Both the position numbers and the translations under genes were made by a program. 64,000 nt of DNA. Source: Rhodoblastus sp963703385. GTDB taxonomy: Bacteria; Pseudomonadota; Alphaproteobacteria; Rhizobiales; Beijerinckiaceae. Positions within the stretch are counted from its first letter, which is position 1, and each line of letters starts with the position of its first letter. Shown here piece after piece: positions 42,473 to 51,818 of the stretch. Below the pieces are notes generated by a model. That model ran no database searches. It was not told the DNA's origin and saw only the letters and a list, made by a program, of their open reading frames with translations. Location: contig OY969816.1 of assembly GCA_963703385.1 (NCBI GenBank), positions 2,108,001-2,172,000 of the forward strand, written 5' to 3'.

Positions 42473-44752
42473 ATGCGGATAAGGAAAATCTTGCTGTTCG
42501 GCGGCTCGTTCGTCGCCCTTTTGGGCGCCAGCGGACTCGCTTTCGGCCAAACCGCTCTCCCCGAAGTCGTTGTGAAGCAGCCGAAGCCCGCGCCAAAGCC
42601 TGCGGCGCCCATCAAAAAAGTCGTCGCCCGCAAGCCTGCATTGCAGCCGAAGATCCGGCGAACCGTCCGCCACGCGGCGCCGCCGGTCGCGCCGACTGCG
42701 CCCGTCGGCAACCCAAGCCAATCGCCTGAAGCGATCGCCGCGCGCGCCTTCGCCGCCAAGACGGAAAAATTCGACAAGGCGCGCGCAAACATCTTGCCGC
42801 GCGACGGCGCCAATTCGACCGATCTCGGCCAGGCCACGATCGCCGCCCTGCCGCAGGGCGACAACGCGCCGATCGAAAAGGTCCTGTTGCAGACGCCCGG
42901 ATTTTCGCAGGATTCGGCGGCGAGCGGCGCGCTGCACCTGCGCAACGAGCACGCCAATGTTCAATACCGGATCAACGGCGTGCTGCTGCCCGACGGCGTT
43001 TCCGGCTTCGGCCAGGTGCTCGACAGCGGCCTGATCGGCAATATCGCGGTGATCGACGGCGCGCTGCCGGCCCAGTTCGGCTTGCACACCGCCGGCGTCG
43101 TCGACATCACCACCAAGAGCGGCGCTTTCGACGGCGGCGGCAGCATTAGCCTTTATGGCGGCAGTCTCTCCACTTTGACGCCGAGCCTCGAATATGGCGG
43201 CACGTTCGGCGACACCCAATATTTCGTCACCGCCCGCTTTTTGAACAGCAATATCGGCATCGAAAACGCGGACGCCGGCGTCGTGCCGATCCACGACCAT
43301 ACCGACCAGGGCAAATTTTTCGGCTACGCCTCGACCCTGGTCGGCGATGGCGGGCGGCTCAGCTTCATGAGCGGCACGGCGGTCGGCAATTACCAGATTC
43401 CCGACAATCCGGGCCAACCGCAGCAATACAGCCTTCCCGGCCAAGACGGGTTCACCTCGTCGCAGATCAACGAGCACCAGCTGGAGCAGAATTATTTCAA
43501 CATCGCCGCCTACCAGCAGTCGCTCGGCCCTGTCGACTATCAGATCGCCGCCTTCTCGCGTTACAGCTCGCTCGCCTTCACGCCTGATCCGATCGGCGAT
43601 CTCCTTTTCAACGGCGTCTCGTCGACGGTTTTCCGCAGCTCCTTTCTTAATGGGGTCGAGGAAGACACGGCGTTCAGGCTCAACGAACAGCACACTTTGC
43701 GCTTTGGCTTGACCGGCAGCGGCGAGGTGGCGCAGGCGAACGACGCCTCGCTGGTTTTCCCGGTCGACGCCAACGGCAATGTCACCGGGGCGCCTTTCGC
43801 CGCGCAACCGGACAACACCAGCAAGGTCGGCTGGCTGTTCGGCGTCTATGGGCAGGACGAGTGGAAGATCAACAGCCAGCTGACCTTGAACGCCGGTCTG
43901 CGCTTCGACCAGATGTACGAATATACCAACGCCAATCAATTGAGCCCGCGCGCCAGCCTGACATACAAGCCGCTCCAGGACACCGTCTTCCACATTGGCT
44001 ATGCGCGCTATTTCACGCCGCCGGAAATGGCGCTGTCGGCGCCGACCAATCTGGCGATCTATCAGGGCACCAGCCAGCAGCCCTCGGTCAATCTCGACGA
44101 CCCGGTCAAGCCGGAGCGCTCGAACGTCTATGACGCCGGCGTCGAACAGAAGTTCGGAAAACTGTCGGCCGGTCTCGACGCCTATTACAAGTTTGCGACC
44201 GACCTGATCGACGACGGCCAGTTCGGCGCGGCCAACACCTTGACGGCCTTCAACTACGCCAAGGGCTGGAACGACGGCGTCGAAGCCAAGCTCAAATATC
44301 TTGACGGAAATTTTCAGGCCTATGGCAATGTGGCCCTGGGCCGCCAGATGGCCACGCAGTTCGTGTCGAACCAGTTCCTCATCAGCGCGGACGACTATGC
44401 CTATGCGCAAACGCACTGGATTCCGACCGACCATTCGCAGACATGGACCGGCTCCGCCGGCGCCTCCTATCTCTGGTACGGAACGCGTTTCAGCGCGGAC
44501 ATGATTTTCGGCAGCGGGCTGCGCAGCGGTTTCGCCAATCTCACGACCGTGCCGGCCTATTCACAGGTCAACCTCGGCCTGTCGCACGACTTCAAATGGT
44601 TCAGCGACGACAAACCGACGACCGTGCGGTTTGACATCATAAACCTGCTGGATTCGGTCTACGAAATTCGCTCCGGCAGCGGCATCGGCGTCTTCGCGCC
44701 GCAATACGGGCCGCGCCGCGGCTTTTTCGTCGGAATCTCGCAGAAGCTTTGA
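42473..44752 (+). CDS. TonB-dependent outer-membrane receptor (zinc module)
   Basis: The 759-residue protein has a signal peptide (LLFGGSFVALLGASGLAFGQ) and a Lys/Pro-rich linker. Its plug domain carries IEKVLLQTPGFSQDSAASG and VQYRINGVLLPDGVSGFG, then VVDITTKSG, and a 22-strand barrel pattern follows to the C-terminus. The position after zur, a Zur-like box upstream and the exbB-exbD-tonB genes behind suggest uptake of zinc or a zinc chelate. No siderophore gene is near. The ligand is inferred from context only. Confidence 0.9.
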   Translation: MRIRKILLFGGSFVALLGASGLAFGQTALPEVVVKQPKPAPKPAAPIKKVVARKPALQPKIRRTVRHAAPPVAPTAPVGNPSQSPEAIAARAFAAKTEKFDKARANILPRDGANSTDLGQATIAALPQGDNAPIEKVLLQTPGFSQDSAASGALHLRNEHANVQYRINGVLLPDGVSGFGQVLDSGLIGNIAVIDGALPAQFGLHTAGVVDITTKSGAFDGGGSISLYGGSLSTLTPSLEYGGTFGDTQYFVTARFLNSNIGIENADAGVVPIHDHTDQGKFFGYASTLVGDGGRLSFMSGTAVGNYQIPDNPGQPQQYSLPGQDGFTSSQINEHQLEQNYFNIAAYQQSLGPVDYQIAAFSRYSSLAFTPDPIGDLLFNGVSSTVFRSSFLNGVEEDTAFRLNEQHTLRFGLTGSGEVAQANDASLVFPVDANGNVTGAPFAAQPDNTSKVGWLFGVYGQDEWKINSQLTLNAGLRFDQMYEYTNANQLSPRASLTYKPLQDTVFHIGYARYFTPPEMALSAPTNLAIYQGTSQQPSVNLDDPVKPERSNVYDAGVEQKFGKLSAGLDAYYKFATDLIDDGQFGAANTLTAFNYAKGWNDGVEAKLKYLDGNFQAYGNVALGRQMATQFVSNQFLISADDYAYAQTHWIPTDHSQTWTGSAGASYLWYGTRFSADMIFGSGLRSGFANLTTVPAYSQVNLGLSHDFKWFSDDKPTTVRFDIINLLDSVYEIRSGSGIGVFAPQYGPRRGFFVGISQKL

Positions 44753-44790
44753 TTGCGCCGCGCGGCCAGAAAAGACGAGGACCAAAAAAC

Positions 44791-45682
44791 ATGAACACCT
44801 TCGGCCGCGTAATTTTGCGCCTGTTTGCGGCGGTGGTCTTGACCGGCGCGCTGACCCTCGCCGTCTCGGCGCAGACGCCGCCCGCCCCCGCGAGCGCCGC
44901 CGCCGCGCAACCGGCGGCTTCGGACGCTCGGGCCGCCCAGCCTCTCCAGGACGAGCCCGGTTCGGCCGTCGCCTCGCTTTTGCCCAGGGATCTGTCGCCG
45001 TGGGGGATGTTCATGTCCGCTCATGTCGTGGTGAAGGCGGTGATGATCAGTCTGGCGCTCGCCTCGCTGATCACATGGACGGTGGCGCTCGCCAAGGGCT
45101 GGGAGCTTCTGGCCGGCAAGCGGCGGGCGCGGGCGCAAAACGTCGTGCTGGCGCGTTCCGGGTCGCTTGTGGAAGCGAGTTCTGGCGCTGGCCGGGCAGG
45201 CGCAGCTGGAGGAGGCGGCGCAGGGGGCCCTGCTCGAAATCAAATTGTCGAACGGCATGCGTGACAAGGCGTCGATCAAGGAACGCATAGTGTCCCGGCT
45301 GGAGCGGATCGAGGCGGCCTTGGGCCGCCGGATGATGCGCGGCACGGGCGTGCTGGCGACCATCGGCGCCATCGCCCCCTTCGTCGGCCTGTTCGGCACA
45401 GTCTGGGGCATCATGAACGCCTTCATCGGCATATCGAAGGAGCACACGACCAATCTCGCCGTCGTCGCGCCCGGCATCGCCGAAGCCCTGCAAGCCACCG
45501 CGCTCGGGCTGTTCGCGGCGATACCGGCGGTCGTCATCTACAATATGTTTTCGCGGGGAATTGCGGGCTACAAGGCGCTATGCGCCGACGGCGCGGCGGA
45601 AATCCTGCGCCTCGCCAGCCGCGACCTCGATCGCGTCGAAAATGCGCCGGCGCCGGCTTTGCGCTGCACCGCAGCGGAGTGA
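44791..45682 (+). pseudogene. exbB: exbB of the zinc module, interrupted by a frameshift
   Basis: The first frame (44791 to about 45170) codes for a signal-like helix, an Ala/Pro-rich periplasmic stretch and the first ExbB helix (SAHVVVKAVMISLALASLITW). The rest of ExbB, with GTGVLATIGAIAPFVGLFGT and VAPGIAEALQATALGLFAAIPA, continues in the +1 frame (from about 45170 to 45682). The change falls in GTGGAAGCGAGTTCTGGCG. Either one base is in excess (mutation or sequencing error), or the ribosome shifts. Without a shift, ExbB would lack its two C-terminal helices, and the TonB system would depend on the second set. Confidence 0.75.
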
Positions 45683-45685
45683 TCC

Positions 45686-46111
45686 ATGAGCGTGCGTCTT
45701 GACCGTGGCGACGACGATCTGGCGGAAATGCACGAGATCAACGTCACGCCCTTCATTGACGTCATCCTGGTCCTTCTGATCATCTTCATGATCGCGGCGC
45801 CGCTGGCGACGGTCGATATTTCCGTCGATCTGCCCGCCGCCAATGCGCAGCCGCAGCCGCGTCCCGACAAGCCTCTGTTTCTCACCCTGAAATCGGACCT
45901 TTCGCTGGCCATTGGCGACGAGCCCGTCGCGCGCGAGAACCTGTCCTGGGCGCTGGGGCAGGCGAGCGACGGCGACAAGGGGCGGCGCGTCTTCCTGCGC
46001 GCCGACCGGACGGTCGCCTATGGCGAATTGATGCGGGTGATGAACGAATTGCGCGACGCCGGCTATCTCAAAGTCGCGCTGGTCGGGCTGGAGACCGAGG
46101 CGCGGCCATGA
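45686..46111 (+). CDS. exbD: Biopolymer transport protein ExbD (zinc module)
   Basis: The 141-residue protein has one membrane helix preceded by EMHEINVTPFIDVILVLLII, with the essential Asp of the ExbD/TolR family, and a periplasmic domain (VFLRADRTVAYGELMRVMNEL). With ExbB it converts the proton gradient into TonB motion. It starts 3 bases after exbB and overlaps tonB by 4 bases, so the operon is tight even though exbB is shifted. Confidence 0.93.
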   Translation: MSVRLDRGDDDLAEMHEINVTPFIDVILVLLIIFMIAAPLATVDISVDLPAANAQPQPRPDKPLFLTLKSDLSLAIGDEPVARENLSWALGQASDGDKGRRVFLRADRTVAYGELMRVMNELRDAGYLKVALVGLETEARP

Positions 46112-46887
46112 CGGCGCTCGCGGCCAACGACGCCACGATGACCCGCAAGGAAACTTTGCGCTGGACGGTCTGCGCTCTGGCCGTGCTGCTGGCGCATGTT
46201 TTGGCCGCGCTGACCTTGATCCAACGCGACGACGTATCCGACGTCGACGCCGGATCGCCTGTCGCGCTGATCGAACTGGCGCCGGTCCCCGTCGCGCCTT
46301 CCTCGACGGAGACGGATTTGCCGCCCGGCCCAATGGCGCCGGACGCCGAACAGCGCGACCGCGTGGAGGCGAGCGCGCAGAAACAGCCGGCAAAGCCGCC
46401 CGTCCCGCAGGCTGCACAACACCCCGCCGCGAGCGATCCCTTGCCGCCGCCGGACCCGCCGAAAGAACAGGTGGAGCAGGCGGCGCCACAGGAGCCGGTC
46501 GAGGCGTCGACCGCCGCCGCGCCGCCCACCGCCACCGAGGTCTCGGCCAAACCCGCCGCGCCGGCCGCCGGCCACGTGTCGCGCCTTCCTTCGGCCTCGA
46601 CCTTGCGCTGGGAAAGGTCGCTGGTCGCCCATCTCGAACGGTCGAAGCGCTATCCTCGCGAAGCAGCCGGTCGATCCGGCGTCGCGCGCCTCGCCTTCAG
46701 CATCGATCGGGAGGGCCGTTTGCTGGACAGCCGGATCGTGAAAAGCTCCGGCTCCTCCATCCTCGATGCCGAAACCCTGGCGCTGGTTCGGCGCGCCGAG
46801 CCTTTTCCCGCGCCGCCAAAGGACATCGCTGACAATCTACTTTCCTTTATCGTGCCGATCCGATACGCGGCGTCTCTCGGGCGTTGA
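46108..46887 (+). CDS. tonB: TonB energy-transducing protein (zinc module)
   Basis: The 259-residue protein has an N-terminal membrane anchor (VCALAVLLAHVLAALTLI) and a long Pro/Ala/Glu-rich spacer with PPPDPPKEQVEQ. The C-terminal TonB domain contains SLVAHLERSKRYPREAAGRS, GVARLAFSIDREGRLLDSRI and RAEPFPAPP. It links ExbBD to the outer-membrane receptor. The ATG overlaps the exbD stop (ATGA). Confidence 0.92.
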   Translation: MTALAANDATMTRKETLRWTVCALAVLLAHVLAALTLIQRDDVSDVDAGSPVALIELAPVPVAPSSTETDLPPGPMAPDAEQRDRVEASAQKQPAKPPVPQAAQHPAASDPLPPPDPPKEQVEQAAPQEPVEASTAAAPPTATEVSAKPAAPAAGHVSRLPSASTLRWERSLVAHLERSKRYPREAAGRSGVARLAFSIDREGRLLDSRIVKSSGSSILDAETLALVRRAEPFPAPPKDIADNLLSFIVPIRYAASLGR

Positions 46888-47234
46888 TTTGGTTCCGCTG
46901 ACAAGGCTGTCGGCAGAGAAGCAGCAACCTTAATTCCCGTTCAAGGCCAATTGCCGCCTCTTTAATTCGGGACCCAAAAAAGGCGGCTTTCCTCCGAATA
47001 TCCATGTTAGGCGATCGAACATGGAATTCCCGCAAATGGCGCCGAGCGTTCGTTCCTCGGTCGACCGCAATCTTGGAGATGGCGGACTTCGGAAGCGGCG
47101 AACGAACCGGAAATAATGGTAGAGTCGGAGTGTGGCGCGGTTAGCGTTAGGTGGAGCCTATCTGTTGCCGCCTCTTTCGTCTGGCGGTGCCTCAATAGCT
47201 CGGCCGTTGCTCCCGTTTCCACACCCCGCTCATC

Positions 47235-47267
47235 GAACCGGGCATGCAGATTTCCCGCACCCGGCTC
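47235..47267 (-). ncRNA. Group II intron domain V, copy 2
   Basis: This is identical to the domain V hairpin of copy 1, with GAGCCGGG / CCCGGTTC stems. It lies between the maturase gene and the 3' splice site. Confidence 0.85.
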
Positions 47268-47279
47268 TCGGACAAAACC

Positions 47280-48611
47280 TCACGCCTTCGTCCACGGCAC
47301 GTCGCGCCCCCGGTAAGTCAGCCGTACGAGCCCGAAGTACCCGTAGAGGTGCGAGAGTGGATAAGTCCCGCCCCTGCGTCGCCTGACTTTGTGCTTGGAG
47401 CGCAACCACCGGCGCAACCGCACAGCGGCGTAGCTGTCGAGCGCGCGATACGCCTTGCTGACGGACCCTACGTTGAAGTAGTTCGCCCACCCGCGAAGCG
47501 CGCGGTTCAACTCATCCACCAGCTTTGTGGTCTCCTGCCATGTTCGAGCTCGGTCTGTCAGCACATGGACCTTTTCGACCATCCGCTTGATGCTCTTCTT
47601 CGACGGACGAAGGGCCAGACGGGCCTTTCCGGTCGTTGGAGAGTACACCCGCCCGAACGTGTAACCCAGGAAGTCAAACTCGCCTTCCGGCACCTTGCAG
47701 ATGCGTGTCTTTTCCTCGCTGACCGTCAGCTTCAGTTTGCCCATGATTTCGCGCAGTCGCTGCAACGCCTCTGCGGCTTTGCCCTTTCTGCACAGAATCA
47801 CGAGGTCGTCGGCGTAGGTCACGAGCCGAGTGCCGAGGCTTCGCTCCAGCCCGAGCTTCTTCCATCCCAGCACGAACCGGCGCATGTATAGATTCGCCAG
47901 CAGCGGTGAGATGGGTGAGCCCTGCGGGATGCCGCGCCGCTGGTCGCGGGCTTCGGTCGTGCGTGTTTTCCGGCCGCGCCTGTCGGTTTCTTCAACGGGG
48001 CAGTCCAGCCACATCTTGATGAGATGCAGCACGCGCCGATCAACGATCCGGCGCGCCACCGATTTGAGGAGGTCGGTGTGTGGAATGCTCCCGAAGTAGT
48101 CCGCGAGGTCGGCGTCTACGACTTCCGGGTGGCCGCGAAACAGCTGCTCCTCCACCTCGACCACCGCCTGCTGGGCGTTTCGCCCGGGACGGTAGGCGTA
48201 TAATTCCGGTGGAAGATCGGCTTCAAAGATCGGCTCCAGCACCAGCATCGCTGCTGTCATGCAGACCCGATCCCGCAAGGTCGAGATGCCCAGCGGCCTG
48301 AGTTTGCCGTTGGCCTTCGGTATGAACACTCTTCTGATCGGGTCCGGTTGGTAGGTCTCCTGTCTGAGCGCAAGCGCCAGTTCGCCCAGCCACCGCTCGA
48401 CCCCATAAGCCTCGACATCGGCGAAGTCCTGACCGTCAACGCCCGGCGCGCCCTTGTTGGAGCGGCACTGGGCATAGGCGTGCGCCAGAATATCCTCGCG
48501 GCTGATCTTGTCGTACAGGGCGTAAAAGCGATAGCCGGCTTCTGCCTTCGCTTTCGCGTGCAACGCTATCTGCAATTTCTGAACAGTTTTCGGAGTTGAT
48601 AGGTTGCCCAA
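47280..48611 (-). CDS. ltrA: Group II intron reverse transcriptase/maturase, copy 2
   Basis: The 443-residue protein is identical to that of copy 1, with the YADD catalytic motif and the maturase domain intact and no endonuclease domain. The absence of any substitution between the copies argues that the reading frame is still under use or that the duplication is very young. Confidence 0.95.
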   Translation of the reverse strand: MGNLSTPKTVQKLQIALHAKAKAEAGYRFYALYDKISREDILAHAYAQCRSNKGAPGVDGQDFADVEAYGVERWLGELALALRQETYQPDPIRRVFIPKANGKLRPLGISTLRDRVCMTAAMLVLEPIFEADLPPELYAYRPGRNAQQAVVEVEEQLFRGHPEVVDADLADYFGSIPHTDLLKSVARRIVDRRVLHLIKMWLDCPVEETDRRGRKTRTTEARDQRRGIPQGSPISPLLANLYMRRFVLGWKKLGLERSLGTRLVTYADDLVILCRKGKAAEALQRLREIMGKLKLTVSEEKTRICKVPEGEFDFLGYTFGRVYSPTTGKARLALRPSKKSIKRMVEKVHVLTDRARTWQETTKLVDELNRALRGWANYFNVGSVSKAYRALDSYAAVRLRRWLRSKHKVRRRRGGTYPLSHLYGYFGLVRLTYRGRDVPWTKA

Positions 48612-49111
48612 TCTCCACGTCCCTCATCGCTTGCTGCGTCTGTCTTGAACTGAGGTCCCTTCCCTCCACCGGAATTACCCGGCTTCATCGGTACTACGAA
48701 CCCCTCCGCCACCTCTTAGCGCCCGACCTGTCCCTCGCGGGCGTCCGGTTGATCATCCCTGACCACGCTATGAGGCTTCCCGTGTTGCGTGCGCTTTCCT
48801 TGTGTGCGTGCTGCCGCCACTACCCCGGTGCAGCAGATGGGCGTACTCGTCGCTCTTACTCACCCATCTATGTCAGCCTTCCCCGGAAGGGTTGCCGGGT
48901 CGGCCTGCACATCGTCCTTTTCGAGGTTTGCTCAGCGTTCACTCACGTTGCTGCCCGCACACTCGCGCTGTCACCGAAAACGTGACCAGCTATCCGAAGG
49001 CTTCAGACATTTCGTCGCCTCCATGCCTGCTCCGGTTGCTTCCGGCTGGAGCGGTCGCCGGGTGGGATTTGCACCCACTGGAAAAGCGCCGCCTTCTCAC
49101 GGCGCACACCC

Positions 49112-49441
49112 ATGGCGGAAATTCGCGCCTGGCACCCTCATTGGGCCAGTTCCGCGGAAAGCGGTCCCCGATTGAAGTGCCGCTATACGGGCCCTTGCGG
49201 CCTCAAGCGTAGGGCGAGGATAACGTTGGAAATTGTCGCCCATGATTTCGGCTGCGACCAAATGCCCTCGGCAGCGTGCGGAACGCCCTGTAAGGCTTTC
49301 GCGCTTTATGTGGAGATGACAATGTTGCCGCACGCCTTAGGCGCGGAAGAAACCATTTGCCGGCGGTTCGAGCGGCTTGTAAAACTCTTGGTGGCCGGCC
49401 CCGAGACGGATGGACATGAACCGCGGCGTTCGAACCTATGA
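49112..49441 (+). CDS. Possible small hypothetical protein cut off from its promoter by intron 2
   Basis: A 109-codon frame starts with ATGGCGGAAATTCGC directly at the 5' exon boundary of the intron and contains RLKCRYTGPCGLKRRARI and TLEIVAHDFGCDQ. This looks like a small zinc-ribbon-like hypothetical protein. The intron lies immediately upstream of the ATG, so the promoter and ribosome binding site would be more than 1.9 kb away. It overlaps the next frame by 32 bases. I regard it as uncertain. Confidence 0.3.
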   Translation: MAEIRAWHPHWASSAESGPRLKCRYTGPCGLKRRARITLEIVAHDFGCDQMPSAACGTPCKAFALYVEMTMLPHALGAEETICRRFERLVKLLVAGPETDGHEPRRSNL

Positions 49442-49862
49442 CCTCGCAATCGACCGCTCCCGTGGGCGGGCGCGGCGCGGGATCGTGGTCGCCATCGGCG
49501 CGTTGGTTGTTTTTTTCAATATTCTGGCGGCGGGCCTGCTAGGCGCTTCGGCGCAAGCCGCGGCTTCGCGCCTGCTCGGCAATTCCGCCGGCGACGGCAT
49601 TGTCATTTGCACCGGTGCCGAGATGATCCTCGTCGATCACAACGGCAAGCCGATCGAGGACAAGAACGGCGCCGCTCATTCGGCGCTTTGCCCCTTCTGC
49701 CTGCCGCTGATGCAGGGCCACGCCAAGGCTCCCGAACTTGCCGGTCTCGCTTTGGCGCCGGTCGCGCGCCGGATCGCTCCCTCGCGCGAAAGCGAGAGCG
49801 CTTCTTCCTTCGCCGCGCGACTTTTCTCCAGCGCGCGGCCGCGCGCCCCTCCCGTCGCCTGA
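49410..49862 (+). CDS. DUF2946-like protein (first of three)
   Basis: The 150-residue protein has an N-terminal basic stretch and one membrane helix or signal segment (GIVVAIGALVVFFNILAAGLL). The mature part carries GIVICTGAEM and HSALCPFCLPLMQG, then an Arg/Ser-rich tail. The CPxCLP motif after a signal-like helix is the pattern of DUF2946 proteins, often encoded next to copper genes and TonB receptors. It opens the copper region. ATG codons at 49410 and 49416 are both possible starts. Copper binding by the Cys and Met residues is inferred. Confidence 0.6.
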   Translation: MDMNRGVRTYDLAIDRSRGRARRGIVVAIGALVVFFNILAAGLLGASAQAAASRLLGNSAGDGIVICTGAEMILVDHNGKPIEDKNGAAHSALCPFCLPLMQGHAKAPELAGLALAPVARRIAPSRESESASSFAARLFSSARPRAPPVA

Positions 49863-50030
49863 TCCTTTTCGCTGGCGAAGCCTTGTCGTCGGAACGCGCT
49901 GTCGCGCGTTGACGAAAGCGCGCGGTGGGCGCCCGCGTTCGGGCCCAAGGCGCGCGAAACTTCGTCCAGCATCGGCTGAGCCTGCGACCGTCCTGTGTCG
50001 CTTTCCCTCGCTCACATTTCGGATCGTCTG

Positions 50031-50717
50031 ATGGAAACCGCTTTTTTCCCTGTTCCCGCGCCTTTGCTTTTTCACGCGCCGCCGTCGCCTGTGGTCGAGC
50101 GCGCCCGCGGCGAAGACGAGGCCTTTGCGCCCGGCTCGCGCGAGCCCCGCAATCTTGAGCGAGGCGAAAAACTTTTCGCCGCCGGCCACCCCGTTTCGGG
50201 CCCGTACCGGCTGGTCGAGGGCTCGATCATGGTCCTTCGCACCCTTTCCGGCGCCCGCCGCCAGATTCTCGACATCGCCGGGACGGGACGGACCGTCGGC
50301 TTCAGCGCCAGCGGCCTTCACGATTGCGACGCTGTCGCGATCTCGCCGGCTGTGGTCGTCCCGCTGGGCAAGGCGGGAATGGACCAGAGCGCGGCCATGC
50401 TTGCCGAGATCGCGCGTCTGCGCGACCTCGCCACCTTGCTCGGCAGCAAGACCGCGATCGAGCGGCTCGCGACCTTTCTGCTTCAGATGATGGGCGACGA
50501 TTTCGAAACTGGACAGCGTCTCGCCATGCGGGTTTCACGCCAGGAGATCGCCGATTATCTCGGCGTGGTCATCGAGACCGTCTCGCGCAATTTCGTCGCC
50601 TTAAAAACGCTCGGCGCCTTGCGGCGCGTCGGCCGCGAGGATGTCATCATCCTTGACATCCCCCTGCTGCGACGAATCGCCGAGGGGGTGGAGTGGCAAG
50701 GCGCCGTCGCGAATTGA
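50031..50717 (+). CDS. Crp/Fnr-family transcriptional regulator
   Basis: The protein has a cyclic-nucleotide-binding-like barrel (ERGEKLFAAGHPVSGPYRLVEG) and a C-terminal winged helix with RVSRQEIADYLGVVIETVSRNF, the Crp-type recognition helix. No Fnr-type N-terminal cysteine cluster is present, so oxygen sensing by an iron-sulfur cluster is unlikely. The DNA-contact residues (E-x-x-S-R) match FixK/FNR-type TTGAT recognition. The ATG at 50031 is my choice; a GTG at 49995 is also possible. It precedes the copper chaperone genes by 67 bases. Confidence 0.85.
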   Translation: METAFFPVPAPLLFHAPPSPVVERARGEDEAFAPGSREPRNLERGEKLFAAGHPVSGPYRLVEGSIMVLRTLSGARRQILDIAGTGRTVGFSASGLHDCDAVAISPAVVVPLGKAGMDQSAAMLAEIARLRDLATLLGSKTAIERLATFLLQMMGDDFETGQRLAMRVSRQEIADYLGVVIETVSRNFVALKTLGALRRVGREDVIILDIPLLRRIAEGVEWQGAVAN

Positions 50718-50784
50718 CGCACACGGCGCCTCGACACGCGTTTCAACTGCCCGGCGGTTTGCGCGGGCGAAAAAGGAGAAGAAC

Positions 50785-51228
50785 ATGAATATCTTCGAGA
50801 GATGCGCCGCCGCCGCCGTTCTGTTCGCCGTCGCCGCCGGTCCCGCTTTCGCGCAAGGGGCTTCGATCCAGATCGAACAGCCCTGGGCGCGGGCGACGCC
50901 GGCAGGCGCCATGTCCGGCGCCGTCTATATGACGATCAACAACAAGTCGAACGTCGCCGACCGCCTGATCGGCGCTTCCTCCGACGCCACCAAGACCCTG
51001 CAAATCCATGAGATGAAGGTGGTCGACGACGTCATGAAAATGCGCGAAATCTCGGGCGGTCTCGTCATTCCGGCCAATGGCTCGGTCGCGCTCAAACCCG
51101 GCGGCTATCATGTGATGCTGATCGGCCTGAAAAAGCCGCTCAAGGCCGGCGAGACCGTGCAGATGACTTTGACCTTCGAGAAGGCCGGCAAGGTTGACGT
51201 CTCGGTCCCCGTCAAGGGCGTGCATTGA
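50785..51228 (+). CDS. Periplasmic copper chaperone PCuAC
   Basis: The 147-residue protein has a signal peptide (ending AFAQG) and the PCuAC copper site H-x-M ... M ... H-x-M in LQIHEMKVVDDVMKM and GGYHVMLIGL. PWARATPAGAMSGAVYMTI is the family start. It delivers Cu(I) to the CuA site of cytochrome c oxidase together with SCO. AAGGAG lies before the ATG. The SCO gene overlaps its stop codon (TGATG). Confidence 0.93.
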   Translation: MNIFERCAAAAVLFAVAAGPAFAQGASIQIEQPWARATPAGAMSGAVYMTINNKSNVADRLIGASSDATKTLQIHEMKVVDDVMKMREISGGLVIPANGSVALKPGGYHVMLIGLKKPLKAGETVQMTLTFEKAGKVDVSVPVKGVH

Positions 51229-51818
51229 TGTCTTTGCGCCGGATGATTGCGGTGGCGGTCGGCCTGACCGCCACCGTCGTTCTGGCCGTCGGTCTGGCCA
51301 GAGCGCCGCAGCGCGCCAGGCCCGCGGCCATCGGCGGCCCCTTCACACTGGTCGACGATCAGGGCAGGACAGTCACGGAGGCCTCGCTGCTTGGCAAGCC
51401 CTCGGTGATCTATTTCGGCTATACGTTTTGTCCCGAAGTCTGTCCGACGACGCTGACCGACCTGACGCGTTGGATGCACGAACTGGGGCCTGACGCCGAC
51501 CGGCTGAGTTATGTCTTCGTCACCGTCGATCCCCAGCGCGACACGGTGAAACTGATGCGCGACTACGTGTCGTCCTTCGATCCGCGCTTGCGCGGCTTCA
51601 CTGGAACCCCCGAACAGGTCGCCGCCGCCGCCAAGGCTTATCGCGTCTATTACCGGAAAATCCCGACCTCGGACGGCGGCTATGAGATGGACCATTCGGC
51701 ATTTCTTTATCTGATGGGGTCCGACGGAAAGTTCGCGACATTCATCAACTACGGCGAAAAGGACGCCTCGGCGATCAGAAAACTGAAACGCCTCATTGCG
51801 ATGGGCCGCACCTCATGA
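51228..51818 (+). CDS. SCO1/SenC-family copper chaperone
   Basis: The 196-residue protein has an N-terminal membrane anchor (MIAVAVGLTATVVLAVGLA) and a thioredoxin-like domain with the copper-binding CxxxC in GYTFCPEVCPTTL and the distal His in DHSAFLYLMG. It acts in the periplasm as a thiol reductase or copper donor for cytochrome oxidase CuA. It is coupled to PCuAC by a TGATG overlap, the usual pairing of these two. Confidence 0.93.
   Translation: MSLRRMIAVAVGLTATVVLAVGLARAPQRARPAAIGGPFTLVDDQGRTVTEASLLGKPSVIYFGYTFCPEVCPTTLTDLTRWMHELGPDADRLSYVFVTVDPQRDTVKLMRDYVSSFDPRLRGFTGTPEQVAAAAKAYRVYYRKIPTSDGGYEMDHSAFLYLMGSDGKFATFINYGEKDASAIRKLKRLIAMGRTS

Larger units (their letters stand above)
47124..49109 (-). 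mobile_element. Group II intron, copy 2
   Basis: This second copy matches 32170-34155 over the full length, in the same orientation, at an offset of 14954 bases. Its 5' exon ends CGCCATGG and that of copy 1 ends CGCCTTGG, so both sites share a CGCC[AT]TGG target that would be the intron-binding sequence. The 3' exons are unrelated beyond one T. The high identity implies recent movement. Confidence 0.93.

Noticed and set aside
42413..44434. 673-codon minus-strand frame
   Set aside because: It is antisense to the zinc-module receptor gene.
32170..49109. Composite transposon made of the two repeated elements
   Set aside because: The repeats have no terminal inverted repeats or transposase. Domain V and a maturase show that they are group II introns, which move singly by retrohoming.
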